From contig NZ_SEON01000004.1 in NCBI RefSeq assembly GCF_004152845.1, forward strand, positions 248,001-312,000: a DNA stretch of 64,000 nt, read 5' to 3'. Positions 17,272 to 26,381 of the stretch are shown here, in pieces. How positions within the stretch are numbered: the stretch's first letter is position 1; each line of letters begins with the position of its first letter. The translations under genes were made by a program, and so were the position numbers. The notes under the pieces were generated by a model. It was not told the DNA's origin. It saw only the letters and a list, made by a program, of their open reading frames with translations, and did no database searches. The stretch is from Sphingobium fuliginis (GTDB lineage: Bacteria; Pseudomonadota; Alphaproteobacteria; Sphingomonadales; Sphingomonadaceae).

Positions 17272-17334
17272 CTGCCATCCGATCGCGTGGGAACGGCACC
17301 GGAAGTCACCGCCATAAATTTTCTCCTCGCCGTA

Positions 17335-18447
17335 TCAGAACAGCACGACGCTGCGGATGCTCTCCCCCGCATGCATCAGGTCGAAGCCCTTGTTGATCTC
17401 CTCCAGCGTCAGGACGTGGGTGATCATGGGATCGATCTCGATCTTGCCGTTCATGTACCAGTCGACGATCTTGGGAACGTCGGTGCGGCCCTTCGCGCCG
17501 CCGAAGGCCGTACCCTTCCAGACCCGGCCGGTGACGAGCTGGAACGGGCGGGTGCTGATCTCCTTCCCCGCTTCGGCGACGCCGATGATGATGCTTTCCC
17601 CCCAGCCGCGATGACAGCATTCGAGCGCGGTGCGCATCACCTCCGTATTGCCGGTCGCGTCGAAGCTGTAGTCGGCGCCGCCGTCCGTCACCTCCAGAAT
17701 CCTGGCGACTGTCTCCTCGCGCGACAGGCCCCTGCTGTTGATGAAATGAGTCATGCCGAACTTGCGGCCCCATTCCTCCCGGTCCGGGTTGATGTCGATG
17801 CCGATGATCTTGTCCGCGCCGACCATCTTCGCGCCCTGGATGACATTGAGGCCGATGCCGCCCAGGCCGAAGACCACGACATTCTCGCCCGCCTGCACCT
17901 TGGCCGTGTTGACGACCGCGCCGACGCCGGTGGTGACGCCGCAGCCGACATAGCAGCTCGTCTGGAAGGGCGCATCGTCGCGGATCTTCGCCACAGCGAT
18001 CTCCGGCAGGACGGTGAAGTTGGAGAAGGTGGAGCAGCCCATATAGTGGAAGATCGGCTGGCCCTTGTAGCTGAAACGGGTCGTGCCGTCCGGCATCAGT
18101 CCCTTGCCCTGGGTCGCGCGGATCGCGGTGCACAGGTTCGTCTTGCCCGACAGGCAGCTTTTGCACTGGCGGCATTCGGGCGTGTAGAGCGGGATCACAT
18201 GGTCGCCGGGCTTCACCGAAGTGACGCCCGCGCCGACCTCCCGCACGATGCCGGCGCCCTCATGGCCAAGGATCGAGGGGAAAATACCCTCGCTGTCGAA
18301 ACCGTCCAGCGTATAGGCGTCGGTGTGGCAGATGCCCGTCGCCATGATCTCCACCAGAACCTCGCCCGCCTTCGGGCCTTCCAGATCGACTTCGACGATC
18401 TCCAGTGGCTTCTTCGCCTCGAAGGCGACGGCGGCGCGGGTCTTCAT
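17335..18447 (-). CDS. frmA: S-(hydroxymethyl)glutathione dehydrogenase / class III alcohol dehydrogenase
   Basis: A 370-residue zinc alcohol dehydrogenase. The catalytic zinc site is seen at C40 (ATGICHTD) and in GHEGAGIV; the structural zinc cysteines are in [15 protein letters not shown]; the nucleotide loop is [10 protein letters not shown]. The [15 protein letters not shown] and [13 protein letters not shown] segments are characteristic of class III enzymes. It oxidises S-hydroxymethylglutathione, formed from formaldehyde and glutathione, to S-formylglutathione with NAD+. It heads the operon and is divergent from a LysR-type regulator. Confidence 0.95.
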   Translation of the reverse strand: MKTRAAVAFEAKKPLEIVEVDLEGPKAGEVLVEIMATGICHTDAYTLDGFDSEGIFPSILGHEGAGIVREVGAGVTSVKPGDHVIPLYTPECRQCKSCLSGKTNLCTAIRATQGKGLMPDGTTRFSYKGQPIFHYMGCSTFSNFTVLPEIAVAKIRDDAPFQTSCYVGCGVTTGVGAVVNTAKVQAGENVVVFGLGGIGLNVIQGAKMVGADKIIGIDINPDREEWGRKFGMTHFINSRGLSREETVARILEVTDGGADYSFDATGNTEVMRTALECCHRGWGESIIIGVAEAGKEISTRPFQLVTGRVWKGTAFGGAKGRTDVPKIVDWYMNGKIEIDPMITHVLTLEEINKGFDLMHAGESIRSVVLF

Positions 18448-18591
18448 CTCTCATTCCTCGTCATGATCATTTGCGAGAAGAGAGGCCATGGCTCCCGCCG
18501 CGCCCTCTCTCTCCATCCTCCCTAGCGCTGTTCCGCAATGGTGATAATATAGTGTTTCGGAAAATCATTATTCCTGAGCTGGTATAATCAC

Positions 18592-19515
18592 ATGTCCAAC
18601 TGGGATGGCATAGACGAGTTCATCAGTGTCGCCACCGCAGGCTCCTTCACGCGCGGGGCAAGGGCGCTGGGTGTCTCCACCACCCATGTCAGCCGGTCCA
18701 TCATGGCGCTGGAGCAGCGCGTGCAGGCGCAGCTTTTCCACCGGACCACCCGGACCGTCCGGCTGACCGACACCGGCCGTGTGTTCTTCGAACGGTGCGA
18801 GCGCATCGCCAAGGACAGGGACGAAGCCATCGCCCTGATCGGAGAGAGAAGCGAGCCGCAGGGAGAGTTGCGCGTCACCTGCTCGACGGCCATGGGGGAG
18901 CGCTTCGTGGCGCCGATCATCCGCCGCTTCGCCATGCAGCATCCCAAGCTGGCCGTGTCGATCGAATTGTCCAACCGGGTCATCGATCTGGTCGGCGAGG
19001 GATTCGACGTCGCGGTCCGGACGGGGACGGTCAACGACCCTCGCCTGATCGCGACGCGGGTGGCGTCGCGCACGCTCTACACCTGCGCCGCCCCCAGCTA
19101 TCTGGCTTCCGCGGGCCGCCCCGCCAGCGTCAGTGCGCTGGCGGGGCATGAATGCATCGCGGGCTCCGCAGGCACATGGCATTTCAAGGTCGACGGCCAG
19201 GAAATGATCCATCGGCCCAAGGGGCGCTTCAGGTGCAATAGCGGACATGCCGTCATGGAAGCGTGCATTTCGGGGCTCGGCATCTGCCAGCTCCCGGATT
19301 TCTACATCCTCCCCTATCTCAAGCACGGCATGGTCGAACTGCTGCTGGAGGATGTCCAGCCGGACGATGAGCCCATATGGGCGGTTTATCCCCAGCGGCG
19401 GCATCTGCTGCCAAAGGTGCGGCAGGTCGTCGATTGCCTGCTGCATGAACTGGGGCCGGCGATGAACACCCCCCGAAGGGAAGCCGCGGTCAGGCCAGAC
19501 CGATACGTTCCTTGA
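18592..19515 (+). CDS. LysR-family transcriptional regulator (next to the formaldehyde operon)
   Basis: A 307-residue LysR protein. The helix-turn-helix spans about residues 3-62 (GSFTRGARALGVSTTHVSRS), followed by the substrate-binding domain. It is transcribed away from frmA across a 144-base gap containing A/T-rich, partly symmetric sequence (ATAATA at about 18545 and TTATT at about 18568), so it probably controls the formaldehyde operon. The more familiar regulator of frmA in enterobacteria is the unrelated FrmR. Its 3' end overlaps the end of the convergent TetR gene by 26 bases. Confidence 0.9.
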   Translation: MSNWDGIDEFISVATAGSFTRGARALGVSTTHVSRSIMALEQRVQAQLFHRTTRTVRLTDTGRVFFERCERIAKDRDEAIALIGERSEPQGELRVTCSTAMGERFVAPIIRRFAMQHPKLAVSIELSNRVIDLVGEGFDVAVRTGTVNDPRLIATRVASRTLYTCAAPSYLASAGRPASVSALAGHECIAGSAGTWHFKVDGQEMIHRPKGRFRCNSGHAVMEACISGLGICQLPDFYILPYLKHGMVELLLEDVQPDDEPIWAVYPQRRHLLPKVRQVVDCLLHELGPAMNTPRREAAVRPDRYVP

Positions 19516-20065
19516 GCCGGTCGCGAGACGAAGCGAGGAAATCCAGCGCCGCGCCTTCATCCGACATCGCCCGCGCCAGCGTCATGGCCCCGACAAGCTC
19601 CGCAAGCAGCGAATGGGCGAGCACCGCGCCATCGGACCGGCCTGCAATCTCCAGCGCCCGCGCAATCCCTTCTCGAAACCGCCTGACCCCCGCTTCGAAC
19701 CGCAAGCGCGCGTCGGGTGGCATGCGTGCGGCCTCCCCCGAAAGGCCGGGCAAGGGGCAACCACGGTCCACCGCCCGATAGGCGCTTTCCGACAGATAAT
19801 GGTCGATCAGGCCGGCAAGGTCCGGCCTTTCCCCCAGAAAGCGGTCCAATATCATGGCGCTTTCCTCGAACATGCGGTCGACGGCATGCGCCACCAGATC
19901 GTCCCGCGACTCGAAATGAGCATAGAAGCCGCCATGGGTGAGGCCCGCCCGCTGCATCAGCGCCGAGACGCCGATGCCTTGCACGCCCGCCATGCGCATG
20001 GCCCCGGCCGCCTCGCCCAGGATACGCGCGCGCGTCTTCGCCTTGTGCGCGCTCTTGTCAGCCAT
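19490..20065 (-). CDS. TetR/AcrR-family transcriptional regulator
   Basis: A 191-residue protein with an N-terminal TetR helix-turn-helix (GVSALMQRAGLTHGGFYAHF) and an all-helical C-terminal ligand domain. It diverges from an SDR gene at 20307 across a gap that holds A/T-rich repeats, so it probably represses that gene and itself. The ligand is unknown. Confidence 0.9.
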   Translation of the reverse strand: MADKSAHKAKTRARILGEAAGAMRMAGVQGIGVSALMQRAGLTHGGFYAHFESRDDLVAHAVDRMFEESAMILDRFLGERPDLAGLIDHYLSESAYRAVDRGCPLPGLSGEAARMPPDARLRFEAGVRRFREGIARALEIAGRSDGAVLAHSLLAELVGAMTLARAMSDEGAALDFLASSRDRLKERIGLA

Positions 20066-20121
20066 GACCGTTCGTCCTCCTCTTCTTCTGCGTCTTTGCC
20101 ATGCCCCTTCCCTCTGGACAA

Positions 20122-20153
20122 ATGATAATCGTAATATATATGATGGTCGTCAT
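20122..20153. promoter_or_regulatory. A/T-rich repeated sites between the tetR and SDR genes
   Basis: ATGATAATCGT (20122-20132) is repeated 18 bases on as ATGATGGTCGT (20140-20150), and the second copy forms the inverted pair ATGA/TCAT (20140-20153). The surrounding A/T-rich sequence suggests overlapping promoters. It may be the TetR operator; this is inferred from position and symmetry. Confidence 0.4.
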
Positions 20154-20306
20154 ATTCGCAACGGTGTCAGGAAGGGCGATGATGCAGCCCGAGATAATGA
20201 TAGGATCCACCGGCACCAGCCCGTGCTGGAGCCTGCCGCTTTTCCGATGCCGCCGCTGATGTGACGGGCCTCACCGGCTCTTTCGACCATCCCCAGGAGT
20301 ATTGCC

Positions 20307-21113
20307 ATGACACAGGCTGAAAAGAACATCGCCCTTATCACAGGTGCTTCGACCGGTATCGGCGCGGTCTATGCGGACCGCCTGGCCAGACGCGGCTTCG
20401 ACCTCATTCTCGTCGCGCGGGACCGGCCGCGCCTGGATGCGCTGGCCGAAAGGCTGCGCGGCGAAGCGGGCGTGGACGTGGAGGTCATCGCGGCGGACCT
20501 GACCGCCGAGGGCGACCTGCAACGGATCGAGGAGCGTCTGGCCGCAGGCGACGTCACCATGCTCGTCAACAATGCGGGCATGTCGCTGAACGGCGGCATA
20601 TTGGACAATGACACGCCGCAATTGTCGCGGATCATCGCCCTCAACGTGACGGCGCCGACCCGGCTCGCCTCCGCGGCGGGCAAGGCCTTCGTCGCGGCGG
20701 GCCGTGGCGCGATCGTCAACCTGTCCTCCGTGCTCGCCCTCGCGCCCGAGATGTTCGATGGGGTGTATAGCGGAACCAAGGCCTTCATCCTGAACCTCAG
20801 CCAGTCGATGGCCACACAATTGCGCGACAAGGGCGTGCGCGTCCAGGCCGTCCTGCCGGGCGCCACGCGAACCGAAATCTGGGCGCGGTCGGGCAAGGAT
20901 GTCGATGCCTTTCCCGCAGGCTTCGTGATGGAAGCGGGCGATATGGTGGATGCTGCGCTGCTCGGCTTCGACAGGGGGGAGACCGTCACCATTCCGCCGC
21001 TGTCCGACGAACAGCAATGGCTGACCTTGCAGGAGGCGCGCCTCGCCATGGGGCCGAATCTGTCCAAGAGCGATGTCGCGCCCCGTTATCGGGACGCCCT
21101 TCTTACCGCCTGA
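20307..21113 (+). CDS. SDR-family NAD(P)-dependent oxidoreductase
   Basis: A 268-residue classical short-chain dehydrogenase. The cofactor loop is TGASTGIGAVYADRL, NNAG follows at about residue 90, a catalytic Ser lies in VNLSSVLAL, and the Tyr/Lys pair is YSGTKAF. The start at 20307 follows CAGGAG. The likely substrate is an alcohol or ketone, not predictable from sequence. It is divergent from and probably regulated by the TetR protein. Confidence 0.9.
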   Translation: MTQAEKNIALITGASTGIGAVYADRLARRGFDLILVARDRPRLDALAERLRGEAGVDVEVIAADLTAEGDLQRIEERLAAGDVTMLVNNAGMSLNGGILDNDTPQLSRIIALNVTAPTRLASAAGKAFVAAGRGAIVNLSSVLALAPEMFDGVYSGTKAFILNLSQSMATQLRDKGVRVQAVLPGATRTEIWARSGKDVDAFPAGFVMEAGDMVDAALLGFDRGETVTIPPLSDEQQWLTLQEARLAMGPNLSKSDVAPRYRDALLTA

Positions 21114-21149
21114 GCGGGCCGCCGATGCAGGAGGCGGCTTCCCTTTGCT

Positions 21150-21323
21150 TCAGCCGTCCCGATCCTTGGCCGGCACCAGTATCAGCTCGCGTCCTTCCAC
21201 CCGCCAGGACGCGAGCTGCGTCAGAAAGTTCATGCCCAATATGTCGACATTTCCCAGCGCCGGGGAAATGATCACCTTGAGGTTGCGGGCTTCCATTCCG
21301 CCGACCTTCAGATGCGCGACGGT
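21150..21323 (-). pseudogene. C-terminal fragment of a TIGR02281-type aspartic protease
   Basis: About 58 residues on the minus strand (VAHLKVGGMEARNLKVIISP, LGNVDILGMNFLTQLASW, VEGRELILVPA) match the C-terminal end of retropepsin-like clan AA aspartic proteases common in alphaproteobacteria. The part carrying the catalytic Asp-Thr/Ser-Gly is absent; homology stops at about 21323, where the neighbouring autotransporter fragment begins. It is a remnant left by a deletion or rearrangement. Confidence 0.6.
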
Positions 21324-21335
21324 GCCGGTGCACGC

Positions 21336-21857
21336 CGCTCGGTCGCCTTCGCCGGGTTCGCGGATAGCCTCAGCACACGGTACCGCGCCACGACGACCCA
21401 GGCCTTTGCCGAGGCGGCCCATCGCTTCGCCCTGTCCGCCGGAGCGCTGGAACCCTTCATCAGCATGGCGCATGTGCAGCTTCGCGTCGGAAAAGGGCAG
21501 GAAAGCGGCGGCGGCGCGGCGCTGGCATTTGGGCGGGGATTCGATGCGGACCAGCTTCGCGACCGCCGGTCTGCGCGGCGACACCGGCTGCAATGGGGGG
21601 CTTCATCGCTGACGCTGCGCGCTTCGGCCGGTTGGCAGCATGCTTTCGGAGATCAGCTTCCGGTGGTGGGAGCCGCCCTGGGCGGCCAGCATTTCAATGT
21701 GACGGGCCTGCCGATCGCCCGCGACACGCTGGTCAGCGAGATCGGGCTGGAAGCGGCGGTGGGATCGAACATGCGGATCAATCTCGGCTACAGCGGCGCG
21801 CTCTCGCCGGCCAGTCAGAACCATGCCGCGCGGGCGGGGCTGCTATGGCAATTCTGA
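21336..21857 (+). pseudogene. C-terminal autotransporter beta-barrel fragment with compensating frameshifts
   Basis: The plus strand encodes the last part of an autotransporter barrel (VAFAGFADSLSTRYRA, ALEPFISMAHVQLR, GWQHAFGDQLPVVGA, FNVTGLPIARDTLV, NHAARAGLLWQF). Between about 21540 and 21590 the expected sequence (RTSFATAGLRGDT) is found in another frame, so two opposite single-base shifts lie here. The passenger domain and start are missing. It abuts the protease fragment at about 21325-21336, consistent with two gene remnants joined by deletion. Confidence 0.6.
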
Positions 21858-22021
21858 CGAAGAAAGCCGCGCCGCATGGATAATGGCCGAAGAAGCGACA
21901 TGAGGGCGGAACGAGTCCCGCGGACGGGCGTCTCCTGAATCACCATGAAGACAGGCGACGATATTTTGGCGCGAGATGCGGCGGTCATGGCCCATGACGC
22001 CCGCCGGCTGTCGCCCGGGCC

Positions 22022-22825
22022 GTGAAGGTCGCGACCTACAATGTGAACGGGGTCAACGGCCGGCTCCCTGTCCTGCTTCGCTGGCTGGCCGAGGCGCGGC
22101 CTGACATCGTCTGCCTTCAGGAACTCAAGGCGCCCGACGAGAAGTTTCCGGAAGGGCCGATCCGTGACCTTGGATATGATGCGGTCTGGCATGGCCAGAA
22201 AAGCTGGAACGGCGTGGCGATCCTCAGCCGCGTCGGCGAAATCCACGAAACCCGCCGCGGCCTGCCCGGCGATCCCGACGACAGCCACAGCCGCTATATG
22301 GAGGCGGCGGTGAACGGCATCCTCATAGGCGGCCTCTATCTTCCCAACGGCAATCCCCGCCCCGGCCCCAAGTTCGACTATAAGCTCCGCTGGTTCGACC
22401 GGCTGATCGACCATGCCGCCGGGTTAATCGACCAGCGGCTGCCGGTCGTGCTCGCCGGCGACTTCAACGTCATGCCCACGGACCTCGACGTCTATAAGCC
22501 GGAACGCTGGCGCGACGACGCGCTGTTCGCGCCGGAGGTCAGGGCGGCCTATTTCCGCCTGCTCGACCAGGGCTGGACGGACAGCCTCCGCACGCTTCAT
22601 CCCGATGAAACCATCTACACCTTCTGGGATTATTTCCGGAACGCCCATGCGCGCAATGCGGGGCTCAGGATCGATCACCTGCTGCTCAGCCCGGCCCTTT
22701 CGAACCGGCTCGCCGCCGCCGAAGTGGATCGCGACGTGCGCGGCTGGGAAAAGACCAGCGACCATGCGCCGGTCTGGATCGAACTGGCGGATTCGCCGCC
22801 GCCGCGCGCCAGGGAGAAGGGATGA
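22022..22825 (+). CDS. xth: Exodeoxyribonuclease III family protein
   Basis: A 267-residue protein of the exonuclease III/AP endonuclease family, beginning at a GTG (MKVATYNVNGVNGRLPVLLR). The metal and catalytic motifs are present: LQELKAPDEKFP, GDFNVMPTDLDVY, RIDHLLLSP and the final SDHAPVWIEL. It removes nucleotides 3' to 5' from duplex DNA and cuts at abasic sites. The stop region overlaps the start of the GFA-family gene by four bases. The plasmid- or chromosome-encoded repair context at 6-10 kb is not directly linked. Confidence 0.9.
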   Translation: MKVATYNVNGVNGRLPVLLRWLAEARPDIVCLQELKAPDEKFPEGPIRDLGYDAVWHGQKSWNGVAILSRVGEIHETRRGLPGDPDDSHSRYMEAAVNGILIGGLYLPNGNPRPGPKFDYKLRWFDRLIDHAAGLIDQRLPVVLAGDFNVMPTDLDVYKPERWRDDALFAPEVRAAYFRLLDQGWTDSLRTLHPDETIYTFWDYFRNAHARNAGLRIDHLLLSPALSNRLAAAEVDRDVRGWEKTSDHAPVWIELADSPPPRAREKG

Positions 22826-23292
22826 TGAACGCCTCTGCCATGCTTTCCGGCGGCTGCGCCTGCGGCGCGGTGCGTTATGCGCTTCATTCCCCGCCCTTCG
22901 ATGCAGGTTATTGCCACTGCCGGCTATGCCAGTTGACGAGCGGCGCGCCGGTCATGGCCTTCGCCACGGTTCCGGTCGGGGACTTTCTCATCGTCGCGGG
23001 CGAACGCGCCGTCCGCCGGTCCTCCGACTTTGGCGAGCGCGGCTTTTGCGCCGCGTGCGGAACGCCTCTCACCATGCAGGTCGATCACCAGCCCGACACG
23101 ATCGACTTCACGATTGCCACGCTTGACGATCCCTCCGCCCTTGCCCCTCAATTCCATATCTGGGATGCCAGCCGCATTGCCTGGTTCGAAATGGCCGATG
23201 CCTTGCCGCGCCATGCCGGTTTCCGGCCCGATACGGTGGGACTGGACGATGGCGTTTCCGGCGGCGATTCCTCCGCTGGCAGAGGTGCATAG
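22822..23292 (+). CDS. GFA-family (glutathione-dependent formaldehyde-activating-like) protein
   Basis: A 156-residue protein with the zinc-binding cysteines of the GFA fold: GGCACGAVRY, CHCRLCQLTSGAPV and FCAACGTPL. The founding member was proposed to speed up formation of S-hydroxymethylglutathione, but most members are uncharacterised and many do not act on formaldehyde. It is translationally coupled to xth (ATGATGA overlap). A formaldehyde operon lies 4 kb away; a shared role is possible but unsupported. Confidence 0.85.
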   Translation: MMNASAMLSGGCACGAVRYALHSPPFDAGYCHCRLCQLTSGAPVMAFATVPVGDFLIVAGERAVRRSSDFGERGFCAACGTPLTMQVDHQPDTIDFTIATLDDPSALAPQFHIWDASRIAWFEMADALPRHAGFRPDTVGLDDGVSGGDSSAGRGA

Positions 23293-23406
23293 CTGTCGTC
23301 GAGCGCAACGAGTTAGGGCGCGCGGTGATGGCGGCGTCGGCAACGGTTCGATGACCAATCTCATCTTCCGGTCCCCTTCCGTCCGCCCCGCCCTATCTTC
23401 GCGTCG

Positions 23407-24960
23407 CTATCTTCCCGATGGCCGATAGAAGCGCGGCGGGAAAGGAGCGGCCGGCGAGCCTTTGGGATCGCGCAATTCGTTCCGCTCCCCGGCATCCGGG
23501 CTGAGCGGAATCTGCATGCCGCCCGTTTCCTCCAGCATCCGGAACAGCTTCGCGCTCATCCGTTCGGCCAGTTGCTCATGCCCCGGCCTGGCCAGCAGAT
23601 TGTCGCTCTCCTGCGGATCGGCCGCCAGGTCGTACAGTTCGTCCACGTCCCAGATGCCGTGGAAGTGGATATATTTATACCGATCCTCGCGCAGGGCATG
23701 GACGGTCGGCGTCTGCGGAAAGTTGCGTTCCCAATAATATTCATAAACCAGATCCTTGCGCCACGGGACCGCCCGTCCCTGCGCCAGCGGCAACATGTCC
23801 ATGCCGGCAAGCCCATCCGGCGCCTCCAGCCCCGCGGCGGCGAGCATGGTGGGCGCGACGTCGAGATTGGCGACGATGTCCTCCACCGTCCGCGGGCCGA
23901 AGAGGGAGGGGCAACGCATCAGCATCGGCACGCGCATCGATTCCTCATAGGCGGCGCGCTTGTCGATCAGCCCATGTTCCCCGAACATGAACCCGTTGTC
24001 GCCCATATAAAGGATCAGCGTGTCGTCCAGATCGCCCCTTCGTTCCAGCAGGTCCATGATACGCGCCAGTCCTTCGTCGACGGCCAGCAATGTTTCCATA
24101 TAGCGCTTGTAATAATCGGCGATGTCGAGCTTGCCGTGATAGGCATAGTCGACGCCGTGCCAACTGTTGCGCTGGTTTTCGACCCACATCGGCCGGCCCG
24201 GAACATCTGGCTTCATCGTGTCCGGATAGCGGAACGTCTCCCCGGAATAGCGCCCTGCATGCCGCTCGGCCGGAATGAACTCCGAATGGACGGCCTTGTG
24301 CGCCAGATGCATCATCCACGGGCGCCTGCCGTCGCGTTTGTCGATCCAGTCCATCGCATAGTCGGTCAGTTCGTCGGTGATATAGCCCCTTTGCGGCACC
24401 TTGCGGCCATCGACGTTCAGGCCATCCTCGCCCGGCAGATAGGTGCCCTGCCCCTTGAAGCTGACCCAATGGTCGAAGCCGGGCTGGGGCTGGTCCGTTT
24501 CCTGCCCCATGTGCCATTTGCCGATAAAGGCGGTCTCATAGCCCGCCTGCCGGAGATATTCGGGATAGTAGATGAGGCCGGCCGGTATCGGATGATTATT
24601 GTCCACCACCCTGTGCTGATGCGCATAGAGCCCGGTGAAGATGGTGGCGCGACTGGGCGAACACAGGGCGGTGGTGACGAAGGCGTTCCTGAAATGCACC
24701 CCCTCCCGCGCCAGCCGGTCCAGCGTCGGCGTCTCCCCGAAGGATTGCGCCTTCATGAAGCCGATCGCGTCGTAGCGATGATCGTCGGTGAGGACGACCA
24801 GGATATTCTTCGGCCTGGTCCCCGCGCGGCGGCGCAGCTTCAACCGCTTCTTTTTGGCCGGGACGGCCGCGGCATCCGCCGCCGCCCAACTGTAAAGGCC
24901 GAATGCCCCCGCGCTGCCGGCCAGCAACAGGCCGCGCCGGTCCAGCTCGTCCGCCATCAC
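23407..24960 (-). CDS. Sulfatase (Cys-type, exported)
   Basis: A 517-residue type I sulfatase. The N-terminus carries a twin-arginine-like signal (DRRGLLLAGSAGAFGLYSW). The active-site motif is CSPSRATIFTG, whose Cys must be converted to formylglycine. Metal-binding segments include LVVLTDDHRYDAIGF and YMGDNGFMFGEHG, with FIGKWHMGQ. It hydrolyses a sulfate ester, probably on a carbohydrate. Its start overlaps the upstream sulfatase stop by four bases, and both follow a TonB receptor. No formylglycine-generating enzyme is in the window. Confidence 0.9.
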   Translation of the reverse strand: MMADELDRRGLLLAGSAGAFGLYSWAAADAAAVPAKKKRLKLRRRAGTRPKNILVVLTDDHRYDAIGFMKAQSFGETPTLDRLAREGVHFRNAFVTTALCSPSRATIFTGLYAHQHRVVDNNHPIPAGLIYYPEYLRQAGYETAFIGKWHMGQETDQPQPGFDHWVSFKGQGTYLPGEDGLNVDGRKVPQRGYITDELTDYAMDWIDKRDGRRPWMMHLAHKAVHSEFIPAERHAGRYSGETFRYPDTMKPDVPGRPMWVENQRNSWHGVDYAYHGKLDIADYYKRYMETLLAVDEGLARIMDLLERRGDLDDTLILYMGDNGFMFGEHGLIDKRAAYEESMRVPMLMRCPSLFGPRTVEDIVANLDVAPTMLAAAGLEAPDGLAGMDMLPLAQGRAVPWRKDLVYEYYWERNFPQTPTVHALREDRYKYIHFHGIWDVDELYDLAADPQESDNLLARPGHEQLAERMSAKLFRMLEETGGMQIPLSPDAGERNELRDPKGSPAAPFPPRFYRPSGR

Positions 24961-26375
24961 GGCCGTCCCATATGCGAATAGGGATCGGTCTGTCCGGCCA
25001 GCCAGGGATCTTTGGTCGCCGTCCGCATGGCATGCAGACGTTCGGCCAGCGCCCGCTTCACCCCGGCATAGACGGGATCGGCGGCGACGTTCCCCAGTTC
25101 ATCCGGATCGCGCGTCAGGTCGTAAAGCTCCTCCGCGTCCCGCTTGAGATAGGCTGCCTGCGTCCTCTTCCCCAGGCGGATGGCGGGATCGGTGCTGATC
25201 GCCTTCCACGCCGGAGAACCCGCCACGTCTCCGGCGATGGGATAGTCCAGCGGGGAGGCGAGGTTGAGAATATAGCTGTGCGTCCGCGTGCGGATGGCCC
25301 GCATGGGATAATATTGGTTGATCTCATGAAAGTCGTGGCTGGCGAACACGGCGTCGCGGTGCGGATCGGCGCGGCGGCCCAGCAGCGGCAGCAGCGAACG
25401 GCCGGAAAGCGCATAGGCGGTCGGCGCGGCGACGCCGGTCCATTCCAATATGGTCGGCGCGATGTCGACCCAGCTCACCATCGCATCGTTGACCGCGGTC
25501 GCGCTTCCCGGGGCGCGGATGATCAGCGGCAGGTGCAGTCCGGCGTCGTAAAGGTTGGTCTTCGCGCCGGGAAAGGGCCGCCCATTGTCGCTGAGGAAGA
25601 TCACCAGCGTATCGTCGGCGCGGCCGGTCGCGGCAAGATCGTCCAGGACCATGCCGACCCCGCTGTCCAGACGGCTGACGGACTCATAATATTCCGCCAG
25701 GTCGGCTCTGATGGCCGGCAGATCGGGCAGATGGGACGGAACGGGCACTTTGCGCGGATCGTAGCGGGCCGGCTTCACGCCCGGCCACGGCCGGTCATTG
25801 CCATAATCGACGGCGGCGCGATGCGGATCGCTATAGGCGATGGTAACGAAGAAAGGCCGATCGTCCGTGGAGCGGATGAAGCTGGACGCCGCAATCGCCA
25901 GTTCGCGGACATCGCGGATGCCCGACCGTTCGGGCACAAGTTCCGCCTCATAGGGAAAGGCCGAGTCCGGCCCCACATGCTTCTTGCCCACAAGCGCCGT
26001 CGCATGGCCCGCCCGCCGCAGGAGCGAGGGCAGCGTTTCTATTCCCGGCAGCAACGATTGGTGATGGATGTCGTGTTGGAGCCCGTACATGCCGTTCTGG
26101 TGCGTGTAGAGCCCGCTATTGATCACCGCCCGGCTGGGACTGCAGGAGGATACGGCGGCAAAGCCCTGGGTGAAGCGCGTCCCCTCCCGCGCCAGCCGAT
26201 CGATGCGCGGGGTGCGGATCGGCAAGCCATAGCAGCCGAGGTCCAGGCCCTGATCGTCGGAAATCAGCAGCAGCACGTTGCGCGCCCTGCCCCGCCGCGT
26301 CTGGGACAGGCCGGCCGGGGCGACGGACGCTGCCGCCGCCCCGGCCATTCCCTTCAGAAGGTCGCGCCGGTCCAT
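24957..26375 (-). CDS. Sulfatase (heparan N-sulfatase-like, Cys-type, Tat-exported)
   Basis: A 472-residue sulfatase with a clear Tat signal (MDRRDLLKGMAGAAAAS). The active site reads CSPSRAVINSGLYTH, the nucleotide- and metal-binding regions LLLISDDQGLDLGCYG and FLSDNGRPFPGAKTNLYDAG. The overall pattern resembles SGSH/heparan N-sulfatase-type enzymes, but the sulfated substrate is not known. It lies 6 bases after the TonB receptor stop and overlaps the next sulfatase, so the three form one operon. Confidence 0.9.
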   Translation of the reverse strand: MDRRDLLKGMAGAAAASVAPAGLSQTRRGRARNVLLLISDDQGLDLGCYGLPIRTPRIDRLAREGTRFTQGFAAVSSCSPSRAVINSGLYTHQNGMYGLQHDIHHQSLLPGIETLPSLLRRAGHATALVGKKHVGPDSAFPYEAELVPERSGIRDVRELAIAASSFIRSTDDRPFFVTIAYSDPHRAAVDYGNDRPWPGVKPARYDPRKVPVPSHLPDLPAIRADLAEYYESVSRLDSGVGMVLDDLAATGRADDTLVIFLSDNGRPFPGAKTNLYDAGLHLPLIIRAPGSATAVNDAMVSWVDIAPTILEWTGVAAPTAYALSGRSLLPLLGRRADPHRDAVFASHDFHEINQYYPMRAIRTRTHSYILNLASPLDYPIAGDVAGSPAWKAISTDPAIRLGKRTQAAYLKRDAEELYDLTRDPDELGNVAADPVYAGVKRALAERLHAMRTATKDPWLAGQTDPYSHMGRP

Positions 26376-26381
26376 CAGCGG

